A DNA stretch of 64,000 bases from Liolophura sinensis (GCF_032854445.1 NC_088305.1:875001-939000), one strand, 5' to 3'; shown: positions 41,715 through 55,072, counted from the first letter of the stretch. The notes: a model not told the origin generated them from the letters alone. Program-made: numbers and translations.

Positions 41715-43510
41715 CTCTAGCGGTCTACAGTAGGCACCTGCATATCGGATGCGGAGAGCACTCTAAGTAAATATACTCGTTAACAACTGTGCCTTCCCTG
41801 TGTAACCTGAACAGTGATGGATGTAGATAGCACTCTGAGTAAAGATACTGGTTAACAGCTGTGCCTTCCCTGTGTAAATTAAACAATGACTGATGTGGAG
41901 AGCACTCTAAGTAAAGATACTGGTTAACAGCTGTCCCTTACTTGTGTAACCTGAACAGTGGTGGATGTAGATAGCACTCTGAGTAAAGATACTGGTTAAC
42001 AGCTGTGCCTTCCCTGTCTAACCTGAACAATGAAGGATGTAGATAGCACTCTGAGTAAAGCTACTGGTTAACAGCTGTGCCTTTCCTGTGTAAATTAAAC
42101 AGGGATCGATGCGGATAACACTCTACGCAAAGATACTGGTTAACAGCTGTGCCTTCCCTGTGTAAATTAAACAATCATACTGTGAGTCAGTAAGTGCTTG
42201 GGGTCTATCGTCGAAGTTAACAATTTTTCAGTCATACTAGTATGACGACGAAGGAACCCTTAGAGTACATGTAATGTGCCTCTTTGTTGCAGGACGGATT
42301 TCCACCACTCTTTAATCTAGTGTTGCTTGACTGTGACGCCTTACCAAAGGCAAGTAAACCGCCCTGCCCGAGCCTTTATACCAATACGGGTCAGCCAGTC
42401 GTTGGACTATCCCGCCCATGCTGAACGCCAAGCTAGGAAGTTACAGTTTCTCTTTTTAAAGGTCTTAGGTGTGACGTGGCCCTGGGTCTACCGCTCCCAA
42501 AGAGGGCGCTTTAGAAAATGTGCTGTCGGGACCGGTAACAATGATGGATGTGGACTGCACTCTAAGTAAAGATACTGGTTAACACCTGGCCTTCCCTGTG
42601 TAACCTGAACAGTGATGGATGTAGATAGCACTCTGAGTAAAGATACTGGTCAACAGTTGTGTCTTCCGTGTGTAACCTGAACAATTATGGATGTGGATAG
42701 CACTCTGAGTAAAGATACTGGTTAACACCTGGCCTTCCCTGTGTAACTTGATCAATGATGGATGTGGATAGCACTCTAAGTAAAGACACTGGTTAACACC
42801 TGGCCTTCCCTGTGTAATTTGATCAATGGTGGATGTGGATAGCACTCTAAGTAAAGATACTGGTTAACACCTGGTCTTCCCTGTGTAACTTGATCAATGA
42901 TGGATGTGGATAGCACTCTAAGTAAAGAGACTGGTTAACACCTGGCCTTCCCTGTGTAACCTGAACAATGATGGTTGTGGATAGCACTCTGAGTAAAGAC
43001 TCTGGTTAACAGCTGTGCCTCTCCTGTGTAACCTGAACAGTGATGGATGCAAGTAGCACCCTGAGTAAAGACTCTGGTTAACAGCTGTGCCTCCCCTGTG
43101 TAACCTGAACAATGATGGGTGTGCATAGCACTCTAAGTAAAGAGACTGGTTAACAGCTGTGCCTCCCCTGTGTAACCTGAACAATGATGAATGCGGATAG
43201 CACTCTAAGTAAAGACTCTGGTTAACACCTGGCCTCCCCTGTGTAACCTGAACAATGATGGATGTGGATAGCACTCTAAGTAAAGAGACTGGTTGACAGT
43301 TGTGTCTTCCCTGTGTAACCTGAACAATGATGGATGTGGATAGCACTCTAAGTAAAGACTCTGGTTAACACCTGGCCTCCCCTGTGTAACCTGAACAATG
43401 ATGGATGTGGATAGCACTCTGAGTAAAAACTCTGGTTAACAGTTGTGTCTTCCCTGTGTAACCTGAAAAATAATGGGTGTGGATAGCACTCTGAGAAAAG
43501 ATACTTGTTA
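41715..43510. repeat. 72-bp minisatellite, first block (~20 units), split by a SINE
   Basis: The unit is agcactctgagtaaagatac then tggttaacagctgtgccttc, cctgtgtaacctgaacaatg and atggatgtggat. Divisible by three, so a 142-codon minus-strand ORF appears. It belongs to the duplicated segment (see 61870-62880). Confidence 0.92.
42183..42535 (+). mobile_element. SINE type 2, near full length, inside the 72-bp array
   Basis: gtgagtcagtaagtgcttgg through gtaatgtgcctctttgttgc and gccctgcccgagcctttata to gtgacgtggccctgggtcta. Confidence 0.8.
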
Positions 43511-45235
43511 CCCCTCAGGCTATATAATAACATAAATTTCTATTAAATACACGACTGTCGGTAAGGTTAGCGGGGTGTTGGGGGTCGAGGTGGGGGTGGT
43601 GGGTCGTGTGAATGGTACATTTACATGGCGTTCGCGACCTGACGTGACCATGCGCTCAACTCGATATGCAAATAATAAGACACTATTAGTACATCGCGCA
43701 ACAAGGGCGATAACTCCAAGGGCCTAAATCTTGAGCCATGTTACATATCAGCTAATTGGCTGGCCGACGAAATAAACAAGAAACATTGACCAATCAGTCA
43801 CAAGGTGCCACGCCTATTTTACTACTACACATATGCGTTGTTTGTCCTATTTCTGTTGCTATTATAAAATCAATAATTTTAATTCTGCAATAATTAAATA
43901 ATGGAATCTATCAGAATCATAAAACGTATATGTTGATGCAAAATCAAAAATAGAAAACTCATAACATATGTAAGTAGATATGACAACGCCTTGTGCAAAA
44001 GGGTATTTATTGCATCGGGCCTGTGTGTTGTTCACATAATGAAAGCACTGACTTGGTGCCTGACTAATTGATGTCGAAACGAAACAATTTGGCCATTTAC
44101 AAAAATAGCCAAAAATACTTTACCACATCTACATGCATCAAAAGGACGCAAAAATACATTACTATAGCTAACCAAACCATTTCATCACAGAGAAAATAAA
44201 TTTAAAGAATTTTACCAATGAGTTCATAAATTTGTCTTAGTTGGTTTCTTTGTCTGTGTTATTTGCTTTTGAGAATTTATTGTAAGTTATTTTTCCCCGT
44301 GATGCCCTTTGAAAGGAAAGCCTCTGGTCCGGTGTAAATATTAATAACATGTTTTTAAAAATTTAAAATGACACTAATGAGCCACAGTATTTATGATATC
44401 TAAGGAATTTTGCTAATTTCAACAGCTTTTAATCAGTAAAAGGAACATGATGAACGGAAAGGAGCGATATGAAAATATTTTCTGCCGAATGTCACTTGTA
44501 GCTACATGTATGCTGTAAGAGTATTTTTTTTTATTTTTCCGTTTCGGGCAGGTGTTTCAAAATCGATGGTTTTAAAAAGTACATAGTGAAGCCGCCCTGC
44601 ATCCATCATACCGAGAGTAAATCTTTTGAAATTAAATACAAGGAAAGTCAATGACTTTAAAAAAGAGAGAATCAAATCAGGTAAGTAGTACGTAAATGTT
44701 TGAAGATCTTTGATGTGTGGTTTACATATGTATAGCACACCTGTGGATCATTGCCAGGCAGCGTAAGAACGTTGTGGCAGTCAATTTCGTTTAATACATC
44801 AGTTAATTGATCGCCTCCATTAAAAAATAATTAAAAGTGGGGCCGGGTCTTCCGTTTATGAAGGAGTATCTTGAAACCCTTTAAAAATTGGTGCTTTCCT
44901 CCTGTTAAAGGCAAATGAAAATATTCGACGAAATACACAACTTGTTCAGTGAATCCTATAAGATTCTTTCATTCCCCCGGGGAGCAGGGAGATTGTATTA
45001 GAATTTTAGTTACATCCTTGTCATAGTTGGTTGTTACCTGAACGTAACACTGAGGCATCATCCCTAGTACCCCTTTTAAGTCGTCAATCGTATCCTATCA
45101 GTTTATTTCATTTCCCCGGGGAGCAGGGAGATTGTATTCGAATTTTAGTTACGTCCTTGTCATAGTTGGTTGTTACCTGAACGTAACACTGAGTCATCAT
45201 CCCTAGTACCCTTTTTAAATCTGGATCTGCCTCTC
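43511..45235. repeat. Segmental-duplication block, copy A
   Basis: Blocks shared in order with 63175-64000: ggctatataataacat; cgacctgacgtgaccatgcg; tttccgtttcgggcaggtgt with ttcaaaatcgatggtttt; gccgccctgcatccatcata; gtacgtaaatgtttgaagat; ttcgacgaaatacacaa. Within copy A the segment with ggggagcagggagattgtat is itself duplicated (about 44970 and 45118). No exon could be supported. Confidence 0.8.
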
Positions 45236-45289
45236 TACCACTCCCCTAGTATTCTCTGTCTCTCTCTCTGCTATATCAGTAATGTAAAT

Positions 45290-45705
45290 AAAACTGTTCT
45301 TGGTATCACACACTTCTTTGTCGGTGTTGTGGATAAAAGGTATCCATGATATCACACACTGCTATGTCGGTGTTGTGGATACAAGATGTCTCTGATATCA
45401 TACACTGCTTGGTCGGTGTTGTGGATACAAGGTGTCCATGATATCAAACACTGCTATGTTGGTTTTGTGGATGAAAGTTGTCCCTAATATCACACATTGC
45501 TATACCGGTGTTGTGGATACAGAGTTTTCCTTTTATCACACATTGCTATGTAGGTGTTGTGGATGCCAGGTGTCCCTGATATCACACACAGCTATGATTG
45601 TGTTGTGGATACAATGTGTCTCTAATATAGCACATTGCTATACCAGTGTTGTGGATACAAGGTGCCCCTAATATCACACACTGCTATTTAAGTTGTTACG
45701 GTATT
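45290..45705. repeat. ~46-bp minisatellite, first block
   Basis: The unit is gttgtggatacaaggtgtcc then ctgatatcacacactgctat and gtcggt. The family continues at 46540. Confidence 0.88.
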
Positions 45706-46535
45706 GAAAACAGCAACAGAAAACAGATTCAGTGACTCAATATTACAATGTAAACAATGGCTTTATATATAAAATGAGACGTACAGTTTTATAGACAGTT
45801 CAACAACAACAACATAAAAAAACATACACATCAGTATTACCGGTCTTTAAAAGTTTCCAGTTCACCTTTGCATCCCAAGGAACGTATTCCAGGAGATCCA
45901 ACGTAAAGACCATCGGATAAACACACAATTCACACAAGTCACAAATTGTCCCAGTAGAAACTCACAAACGAGCCGTTCAGAGACGTAGAGTAATGTCACC
46001 TTGTGGCAGAACGAACGTCCTTTGCAAAACTGAAAACTTCAGTTTAGAGTCCTTGACGACCTTGTCGGTCAGGTGAGGTCAGCGTGTTAAACAAATTACA
46101 CAGTCAACACTGTATAATCATAATAAAGATCCGAACACCAATAAACGTGACTTCCGCAGAAATTCACATAAACCAGACATCAGTACTACTGTGGTACACA
46201 AACGGTGCCGGCATAAAAATCTGTCCTCCCAAACGAAACTGGCATCACCAGCTCATATAAATATAATGGACTCTATACGAGAGCGTCGCATACTCTCCTG
46301 GCTCCCAGTGGATGCAGCAAAAATACCTCCTCTCTGCACAGAAAACACGGCTTAAATACGCTCCAGGTGGATTCAACTATTTTTAAACACAGAATTAACA
46401 GCCAATGAACAGCCAGTGAAATAAACAAAGCCTTGAACAAGGTGCTTTCCACCAGGTCCGCGCTGTACATATATAACAGGGCCTGTTATGCTTTCACAAA
46501 GGTCCGCAGACTAACAGTACATGAAAACGTTAAAT
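45706..46535. other. ~820-bp insertion splitting the 46-bp array
   Basis: Non-repetitive sequence starting tgttacggtattgaaaacag and ending near aaaacgttaaatagtc, with TTAA at both edges. Probably an unclassified transposable element, LTR or DNA type. No coding capacity seen. Confidence 0.4.
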
Positions 46536-48490
46536 AGTCAGTGTTGTGTATACAGAGTGTCCATAATATCACCCATTTCTAAGTCGGTGTTGTGGACACA
46601 GGGTGTCCCATATATCACCCATTGGTGTGCGGGTTTTGTGGATACAGAGCGTGCCTAATATTACACATTGCTATGTCGATGTTGAGAATATAGAGTGTCC
46701 CAAATATCACCCACTGCCATACCGCTGGTCTAGATACAGACAGTCCCTAATATCACCCATTGCTGTGTCGGTGTTTTGGATGCGAAGTGTCCCTAATATC
46801 ACCAACAGCTATGTCTGTGTTGTGGATACAGGGTCTCCCTAATATCACCTACTGCTATGCCGCTGGTCTTGATACGCCCAGGTCTTGATCACCCATTGCT
46901 ATGTCGGTGTTGTGGATACATAGTGCCCCTAATATCACACACTGCTATGTAAGTGTTGTGGATATAGAGTATCCCTAATATTACATATGCTATGTCGATG
47001 TTGTGGATACAAAGTCTCCCTAATATCCCTCACTGGTCTTGATGTCCTTAATATCGCACATTGTTATGCTGGTGTTGTGGATACCGAGTGCCCTTAACAT
47101 CACACACTACTATGACGGTGCTGTGGACACAGAGTGCCCTTAATATCACTCATTACTACATGTTTGACGGTGTTGTGGGTACAGAGGGCCCTTAATATCG
47201 CCCATTGTTGTGTAGATGTTGTTGATACAGATTGCCTTTAATATTGCGCACTGCTATGTGGGTGTTGTGGATACAGAGTGCCCTAAATATAACACATTGC
47301 CAGAATGGTGTCGTGGATAATACCTGCCCTTAACGGTGTTGTGGATAAAGAGTCTCCCTAATGTCACACATTGCTGTGCCCCTGGTCTTGATACACAGTG
47401 TCCTTAATATCACACATTGTTATTCCGGTGTTGTGGATACCTAATGCCCTTAACATCACACACTACTATGACGGTCATGTGGACAATAGAGTGTTGTGGA
47501 TACCTAATGCCCTTAACATCACACACTACTATGCCGGTCCTGTGGACAATAGAGTGTTGTGGATACCTAATGCCCTTAACATCACACACTACTATGCCGG
47601 TCCTGTGGACAATAGAGTGTTGTGGATACCTAATGCCCTTAACATCACACACTACTATGACGGTCCTGTGGACAATAGAGTGTTGTGGATACCTAATGCC
47701 CTTAACATCACACACTACTATGACGGTCCTGTGGACAATAGAGTGTTGTGGATACCTAATGCCCTTAACATCACACACTACTATGCCGGTCCTGTGGACA
47801 ATAGAGTGTTGTGGATACCTAATGCCCTTAACATCACACACTACTATGCCGGTCATGTGGACAATAGAGTGTTGTGGATACCTAATGCCCTTAACATCAC
47901 ACACTACTATGCCGGTCATGTGGACAATAGAGTGTTGTGGATACCTAATACCCTTAACATCACACACTACTATGCCGGTCATGTGGACAATAGAGTGTTG
48001 TGGATACCTAATGCCCTTAACATCACACACTACTATGCCGGTCATGTGGACAATAGAGTGGCTTTAATATCATTCATTACTGCATGTTTGACGGTGTTGT
48101 GGGTACAGAGTGCCCTTAATATCGCACATTGTTGTGTAGATGTTGTTGATGCAGACTGCCTTTAATATTGTGAACTGCTATGTGGGTGTTGTGGATACAT
48201 AGTGCCTTAAATATAACATATTGCCATGATGGTGTCGTGGATGATACGTGCCCTTAATGTTACACAGTGTTGTGGATAAAGAGTCTCCTTAATATTACAC
48301 AGTGCTACATGTAGGCCGGTGTTGTGCACACAGAGTGCCCTTAATATTACACACTGGTATGCCAGTATTGTGGATACAAAGTTTCCTTAACATCACACAC
48401 TGATATGCCGGTGTGGTGGATACAAACTGTCCATATTGTCGAATACTGTTATACCTTTATCGTATATACATAGTGCCCAAAATCACCAGC
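46536..48490. repeat. ~46-bp minisatellite with a homogeneous 63-bp sub-array
   Basis: Divergent 46-bp units flank 47437-48060, where about ten nearly identical 63-bp units (gttgtggatacctaatgccc, ttaacatcacacactactat, gccggtcctgtggacaatag, agt) lie in tandem. The sub-array is open in two plus frames and one minus frame. Not a gene. Confidence 0.92.
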
Positions 48491-48529
48491 AATATAATCC
48501 CAACAGTGTGAATTTAGAGTGTTCCGCTG

Positions 48530-50640
48530 TAAAAGACGTCAGGTTTTGTCTGCCCGAGATGTCATTCTCACTATAGTCAGGTACTCAGCGAGTCTGTCGT
48601 GTAAGGCAGATGTCAGGAACTGAGTAACTCGGTCATACAGGGTCTCACTCTCACTGTAAACATTATTTCCTCGTTTAGTCATACAATCTGCCGCTGTAAT
48701 AACAAACGTCATCCTTCACTTGTTCCATGTATAAATACATGTGAGATAATACTCACTGTGGGCGTCAGGTACTGAGTGATCCAGTCACCTCTCACAGGTG
48801 TCACTCTCACTCTAAAATTTTTCCCGTTTTTCCTCCTTTATAAAATGTGCCGCTGTAAGTACAAAGGTCAGTCTTCTCTTTCTGGTGTCAGTCATTGAAG
48901 ATGTCAGGTATTCAGTGACTCAATCTTCTAAGTTGTCGATCACACTGTAGACCTCAGGTACTCAGTGACCCAGTCATCAAAGGTGTCACTTTTCTTGTAG
49001 ACCTCAGGTGCTCAGTGACTCAGTGATCTTAGGTGTCGCTCTCACTGTAGACGTTAAGTGCTCAGTGTGTCTGCCATCTAAGGTGTCGTTTTTACTGTAA
49101 ACTTTGTTTCCTTATTTACTCTATTTTGCAATGTGCCGCTGTCAGTACAAACGGCAGCTTTCACTTTTCACATGTATATTAGGTGCTACTCAGTGTAGAC
49201 GTCAGGTACTTTGTGACTCAGTCATCTAAGGTTTTCATTAATTTCACTATAGAAATCAGCTACTTTTTGACTGAGGCATTTAAGTTGTCAATCACACTGT
49301 AGACGTCAGGTACTCAGTGACTCATTGATCTAACATGCAATGTGCTTGAGTGTCAACATTCTGCATTCCACTGAAGACGTCAGGTAGGCTACACAGTGGC
49401 ACTGTCATCTGAAGTTTCGATCTTACTGTAAATGTCCGGTACTCAGTGACTCGGTCATCTCAGGAGTACATTTCACTATAGACATTAACTACTTATTGAC
49501 TCAGGCATTTAAGTTGTCAATCACACTGTAGACGTCAGGTACTCAGTGACCCAGTCATCTAAGGTGTCACTCCCACTGTAGACGTGAGGTAGGCTGCACA
49601 GTGACTCTGTCATCTAAAGTGTCGATCGCATTGTAGATGTCAAGTACTCAGTGACCCAGACATCTTAGGAGTTAATTTCACTATAGACATCAGCTACATA
49701 TTGACTCAGGGATTTAGGTTGTTGATCACACTGTAGACGTCAGGTACTCAGTGACCCAGTCATCTAAGGCATGACTTCCACTGTAGACGTCAGGTAAGCT
49801 ACACAGTGACTCTGTCATCTAAACGGTCGCTCTCACTGTACATGTGAGGTACTCAGTAACTCAATTAGCTAAGGTGTCACTCCCACTGTAGAAATCAGCT
49901 CGGCTCCACAGTGACTCTGCCATCTAGTGTCGTTCCTACTGTAGATGTCAGGTACTCAGTGACTCAGTCATCTAAGGAGTTAATTTCACTTTAGACATAA
50001 GCTACTTATTAACTCAGGCATTTAAGTTGTCGATCACACTTTAGACATCAGGTATTTAGTGACTCCGTCATCTAAGGTGTCACTCCCACTGTAGACGTCA
50101 GTTAGGCTGCACAGTGACTCAGTCATCTAAAGTGTCGATCTCACTGTGGATGTCAGGTACTCAGTGGCTCAGTCATCTAAGGTGTCATTCCCACTGTAGA
50201 TTTCAGGTAGGCTGCACAGTGACTCTGTCATCTAAAGTATCGATCTTACTGTGGATGCCAGGTGCTCAGTGGCTCAGTCATCTAAGGTGTCACTCCCACT
50301 GTATACGTCAGGTAGGCTACACAGTGACTCTATCATCTAAGGTGTCGACCTTACTCTAGATGTCAGGTACTCCGTAACTCATTCATCTAAGCTGTCACAT
50401 CCACTGTAGACGTCAGGTAGGCTGCACAGTGACTTTGTCCTCTTAAGTGTCGATCACACTGAAGATGTCAGGTACTCAGTGGCCGCGTCATCTAAGGTGT
50501 CACTCTTACTGTAGACTTCAGGTAGGCTGCACAGTGACTCTGTCATCTAAAGTGTCAATCTCACTGTGGATGTCAGGTACTCAGTGACTCATTCATCTAA
50601 GGTGTTACTTTTGCTGTAAACTTCATTTCCTTCTTTATTC
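48530..50640. repeat. ~105-bp composite minisatellite (50 + 55 bp), ~20 units
   Basis: Two related half-units alternate: gtcaggtactcagtgactca ... cactgtagac and gtcaggtaggctgcacagtg ... cactgtggat. The left part is more degenerate. Confidence 0.88.
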
Positions 50641-51105
50641 TATTATACAAGATGCCGCTTTTACTACAAACGTCGATCAAAAGGATGTGGCGGCATAAGG
50701 CTCAACCCTACGTTCTATCACATGGCCCAAATATTGTGTAATGCGATGATAAGCAAATGGTTGTAGTGATGTTTTTCTGCTAGGTTTTCTCGTTTCGCAA
50801 ACTTGAACAACCTAGTCGTCAATCCATCTTGCAAAATGCGCCCTAATTTGTAAACTATGAGATCTTCTGCATATTATCGACATCAAGTATACAAGTGAAA
50901 TATTGGCTGATAAATCAGAAATTCCTTTGCTATGTTTGAAAACAAAACAATGGACAGCAGCTATACAGTGTATATATTATGTACACACAGCGACTACAAA
51001 ATGCCATCTTTGGTCATTCAGACTTACCTCTCGTGTATCTTTATGTCTCACCGATGAGAAAAACAACACACAACGCAACACAACATAATTCATCATTGCA
51101 CATGC
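50641..51105. other. Unannotated sequence
   Basis: No exon or repeat family recognised; downstream flank of the secreted Cys-rich gene. Confidence 0.3.
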
Positions 51106-51111
51106 TTTATT
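51106..51111 (-). promoter_or_regulatory. Candidate polyadenylation signal of the secreted Cys-rich gene
   Basis: AATAAA on the minus strand about 540 nt after the stop is the first one seen. If used, the 35-bp array at 51265-51580 lies in the 3'UTR. Confidence 0.4.
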
Positions 51112-51264
51112 TCTACTCCTCTGTACGGAGTGTAAAGAAAATCTACAGATTTAAAATTGTATCTTAGGCAGAAAAGATTGTATAAATTCTTAAACAATTT
51201 CTGGTTAGGATCAACTAGCGAGCAAAACGCAACGTTTTCTACACTGTAGGGCTGACAGTCGTCA

Positions 51265-51580
51265 AGTAAACACATGGTTTATCTCATTGCTGCATACCAA
51301 GTGTACACATGATTTATCTGATTGCTGTTTGACGGGTATACACATGGTTTATCTAATTGCTGCTTGACGAGTATACACATGGTTTTTTCGACTGCTGTTT
51401 GACGAGTATACACATGGTTTATCTGATGGCTGCTTGACGAGTATACACATGGTTTATCTGATTGCGGCCTGATGAGTATACACATGGTTTTTTCGACTTC
51501 TGTTTGACGAGTATACACATGATTTTTCTGACTGCTACTTGACGAGTACACACATGATTTATCTGGATGTTGCATGACGA
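51265..51580. repeat. 35-bp minisatellite, ~9 units
   Basis: The unit is acacatggtttatctgattg then ctgcttgacgagtat. It lies within the predicted 3'UTR of the secreted Cys-rich gene. Confidence 0.88.
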
Positions 51581-51648
51581 GAATAGAGATGACATATATG
51601 ATCTTTAAGCAATATTGTAAACATACATTAGCTGGACAATAGGTACCG

Positions 51649-54600
51649 TTATTGACAGCAACATCCGTTGGCTAGGGAGGCTGTGTCTTGGACATCCCGA
51701 AATTGTATATCTGGAGGATTAAAACTGCTGATACAGAGTGCGGAAAATGGTACATCTGTATATCCGACATTCATACACGTGCCCATGCCACACTTATTCA
51801 CTTCACTACATGGCTCTCCTATTGTGTCCGCTCTGCAATTATAATACATGTAAAATCATTTTAATAGTGGTCAAACGCGCCCTGGAAATACGAATTAAGA
51901 GGATTATAGGATACCGGAGGTTTTAGGCAAAACAACAGAATCTTAGGTATATTTGCTATGTCGAATAGCTCACATTATTGCTTTTACATAATACCAGCCT
52001 CTTCATTGTGCGTATTAGCGTTCAAAATCAGTAATGTAGTACAGATTTCCGTATAATATGATGGCTTTATAACATTTTCAAATTTTAGAATTATTTTAAC
52101 ACTATCAATGGTACACGTGCGAGTCTAGTATTTTAATTTTATAATGCAAACATCTGTACTATCTACGTAAACAGTGTTGATCCAATAAGCGAATATACTG
52201 GGTCTTCACTAACAATGTGCTCATGCTGATATTTTTTATGTCTTGTTGATAAAAGTACACCATGTACTGGTATGACATAGAACCACACCAAAGTTAGGGG
52301 ATATATATTGTGAGGTTAAAATTAACTACAATAACAGGAAGGAAAATCAATACCCTGCTGCAAGCCATACATACGTGCACAGAGTTTCGGTTATTCCCTC
52401 GATTGGAGCAGTGATGACACAAGTCTCGCCGGTAATCTCGTCCACAAAAGTTCTGCTGGTCACAGTCCCTGCTACACAGGTACTTTGAGTACACCCACAC
52501 CTAAATGTAAAATGGAAAGCCATGAAATCAACTGAAATCGACAGGAAAAGACACAAACTACAAACGTACTAACAAATCAAACAAACTATATGTAATAAAT
52601 TCGTCACATTTTCAATCACTGAGCAAATTCTTGGTGACAAGTAAAGAGTGATGGGTTGGGGGCAGAGCTTCGGGGGTGGGGAGGGTTTTTGTATATTTCT
52701 TGTTTTCATTCCTAAAAGGGCGATGAACGAGACATGGGAAGGTGGGGACAGGGGTTTTCACATCACCGCCTAAGTTCTACCAGATATTTGGAACTCTTTC
52801 CACATGATTCAAGTCAGAAATCTTAGCTTGAAAACCTGTAAAAAATCTGTCAGTTTTATTACCTTATTATTTTTGTTCTTTATTTTTAGTATTAAAAAAA
52901 CAATATAAAACGTTATAAGATTGTTAGCTTTGGGAAAATACCTAAATATATTAGTGAAAATATACTGTTTGCACCCTAATTAATTCCTTCTAGGAAACAC
53001 TAGACGGTGGCCATCTGCATTTAAGTGTCTAAACTCTCGAAATGAATAGTCTCATATATTTAACATAAAGTTAGTTGTCTGAGTGATGTTAGAATCTATT
53101 CTGTTACACTTATTCTTTGAATTCAACACACAGCTTAAAAGTATTAAACTAACGGGACATTATGTAATGATGAGAAAGTATCATATTGCAATAACAGAAT
53201 GCAATCTACCATTACTTAGACAACCGACTCTCTGGTCAAAGGACCAGAATATTTTTTGCAGTATACATTTATTATAAAAATTAATTAAGCCCATTTAGCC
53301 ATTAGCGGAAGAGTTATATACGAACCCAGGATTCTGCGGGCGCTGAGAGAACAAAAATGAGCGTGACTGGGCAGCCTGAGCTCTTTGCCGGGCAGCTGGA
53401 TGACTTTGGAAAAAATTTTCGATCTGCTGGCTGAAAATGAAACGCACGCATTAGAAAAATCATCAACATATAAAATCTTGTTAGGATTATGTACTTTTTG
53501 TCAACAGTATAGCTTTCGTCGACGTTTTTACACAAATGAGTTTCGCATACATATTGTGTTTGCTTCTTAAACATGCGGGTTAAAAAATGCACAGTTGACA
53601 AGTGCAATGGGACACTTAGTAAATAAGATCAACTTTAAAGCGGATATAAGAAAAGTAAAGGAAACATTCTTATCACTTTGATGTAGTCACGACCGCATTT
53701 TGCAATTATTTGAATGATGTTTGATAAATAAGGCTTGAAGTGAAATGTTTATTAGTAGGCCTATTTCTCTGGCGGGCATTATTATGGCCATTGACAAAGT
53801 TGCTAGAACTGACACGTGATCACGAGTCTGTCTTGATTTAAGATTATGTCGTCGTGAATGAATGTCACGCGGCTTAATTGACGAAGGAAACCTGAGTGCC
53901 CGAGAAAGTAAATGACCGACCGTTGTCGAGAAATGGGGAACATATCCCACAGAAAATCCATCTGTTCTGTCCTCTAACATACCAATGTTTCTGTAGAACG
54001 GTGTGTTAGAAAAGCACACAGGTATTGGAGAATGAAGTCTGAATGTGTTTTACACAGCTTGACACCAGGTTTACGGGGGCAGGAAATCACAGCTAATGAA
54101 AAATTCGGCTCGTCTACATGAATTTCCTTCCAAAAGACAGGGCTGACACGTGAACACTAGTCTATCTAATAACACGTAAATCTCGCTCTAAATTTCACTT
54201 TAAACCGAAAAGTTTGAGCAATCACTGACAAACTTTTTCGGTTTGTGAAAACCAGGAATTTTCACTTACATTACGAAGTCAAATTTGTAATTTTGGTAGA
54301 AGGCTAGTAGTCACTAGGGAACTGTATGTAAGGCAGATGGCAATGTAATTTCAATGTAATTCCTGTGTCACCCGTTCCAACCCCGGAGAAATGGGGAGTA
54401 AATTTAGATAAGCACCGTTGGCTCCAGATGATTTTTTGTGAAATAAACAACTCTTGATAAAGCGGGGCATGTTACCTGACAATAACTTGACAAACAGCTG
54501 GACAATCAAACCAAACATGTTACCTGCTGGGGATTCCGGGACCGTCATACGGCCTTAGTACAAGATTCTGCCCTCTGATTACTCTCTGTCTCGTGTTAGA

Positions 54601-54984
54601 ACTTGTCCCTCCGCCCCCACCACCATTTGGCCCTCCGACCGGGTTGATACGATAGATGAAGTTCTGACGGGCGCCCCCCGGCTGAAACCGGGCAGCATAG
54701 GCAACGCTCACTAACACGAGCCCAAGGCAGACGGGAAATATCTGAAAAGATTTAGGACAATTTATTGTCAATTTTTACTACAGGATTACATCTGGCGCAT
54801 GTTTATCCCAGTATAAATTATGTCTGGCGCATGATTGCCACAGGACTCTCTGCTATACACACAACCGGGCGTTAAGCAAGAACCAAAAAATACATAAACA
54901 GACCTGCTATACACGCGACCGAGCATAAAGGAACGCTACATAAAATCGTACTGGCCATAAAAGACTTACCAGACTTCGGGTCAT
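51649..54984 (-). CDS. Secreted cysteine-rich protein, 180 aa (4 coding exons), family not recognised
   Basis: Coding exons in order are 54970-54984, 54524-54741, 52375-52500 and 51649-51832, with donors GTAAGT, GTAACA and GTATGT and matching phases. Exon 1 gives MTRSL; joined to exon 2 it forms a signal peptide (MTRSLIFPVCLGLVLVSVAYA) with a likely cut after residue 21. The mature N-terminus is basic and aromatic, with a GGPNGGGGGG run near residue 45 and no cysteine. The C-terminal ~100 residues hold 12 cysteines: CGC, STC, GETC, TLC, EPC, NKC, GTC, ALC and a terminal CCC, so six disulfides are possible. There is no transmembrane segment, so it is probably extracellular. No known domain was recognised; structural, matrix or defence roles are all open. 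Exon 1 is preceded by a TATA box and initiator-like site. Confidence 0.8.
53060..53245. mobile_element. Palindromic MITE, degraded copy 4
   Basis: agttgtctgagtgatgttag at the left and acttagacaaccgactctct at the right are degenerate inverted ends. In intron 2 of the secreted Cys-rich gene. Confidence 0.55.
53246..54523. other. Intron 2 of the secreted Cys-rich gene, unique part
   Basis: No exon with matching phase and no repeat family recognised. Confidence 0.35.
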
Positions 54985-55031
54985 TTTTGCTGTTGTTTGA
55001 CGACAGAAGCGGGTTCTTGAAACTGATGACA

Positions 55032-55072
55032 AACTGACTCGTATTCCACTACTGAAGACTTGGAAATTTATA
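55032..55072 (-). promoter_or_regulatory. Core promoter of the secreted Cys-rich gene (TATA box and initiator)
   Basis: On the minus strand TATAAATT (55065-55072) lies about 30 bases upstream of TCAGTT (55032-55037), an animal initiator-like sequence. The ATG follows about 50 bases further on, giving a short 5'UTR. Spacing fits a TATA-Inr promoter. Confidence 0.55.

Noticed and set aside
42918-43346. 142-codon minus-strand ORF with 24-residue repeats
   Set aside because: Produced by the 72-bp array; no coding context.
45706-46535. piggyBac-like element because of TTAA at both edges
   Set aside because: Terminal inverted repeats could not be matched convincingly, so it was left as an unclassified insertion.
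47398-48165. 255-codon plus-strand ORF and overlapping 216- and 211-codon ORFs
   Set aside because: All three come from the 63-bp tandem units; simultaneous openness in three frames is a repeat artefact.
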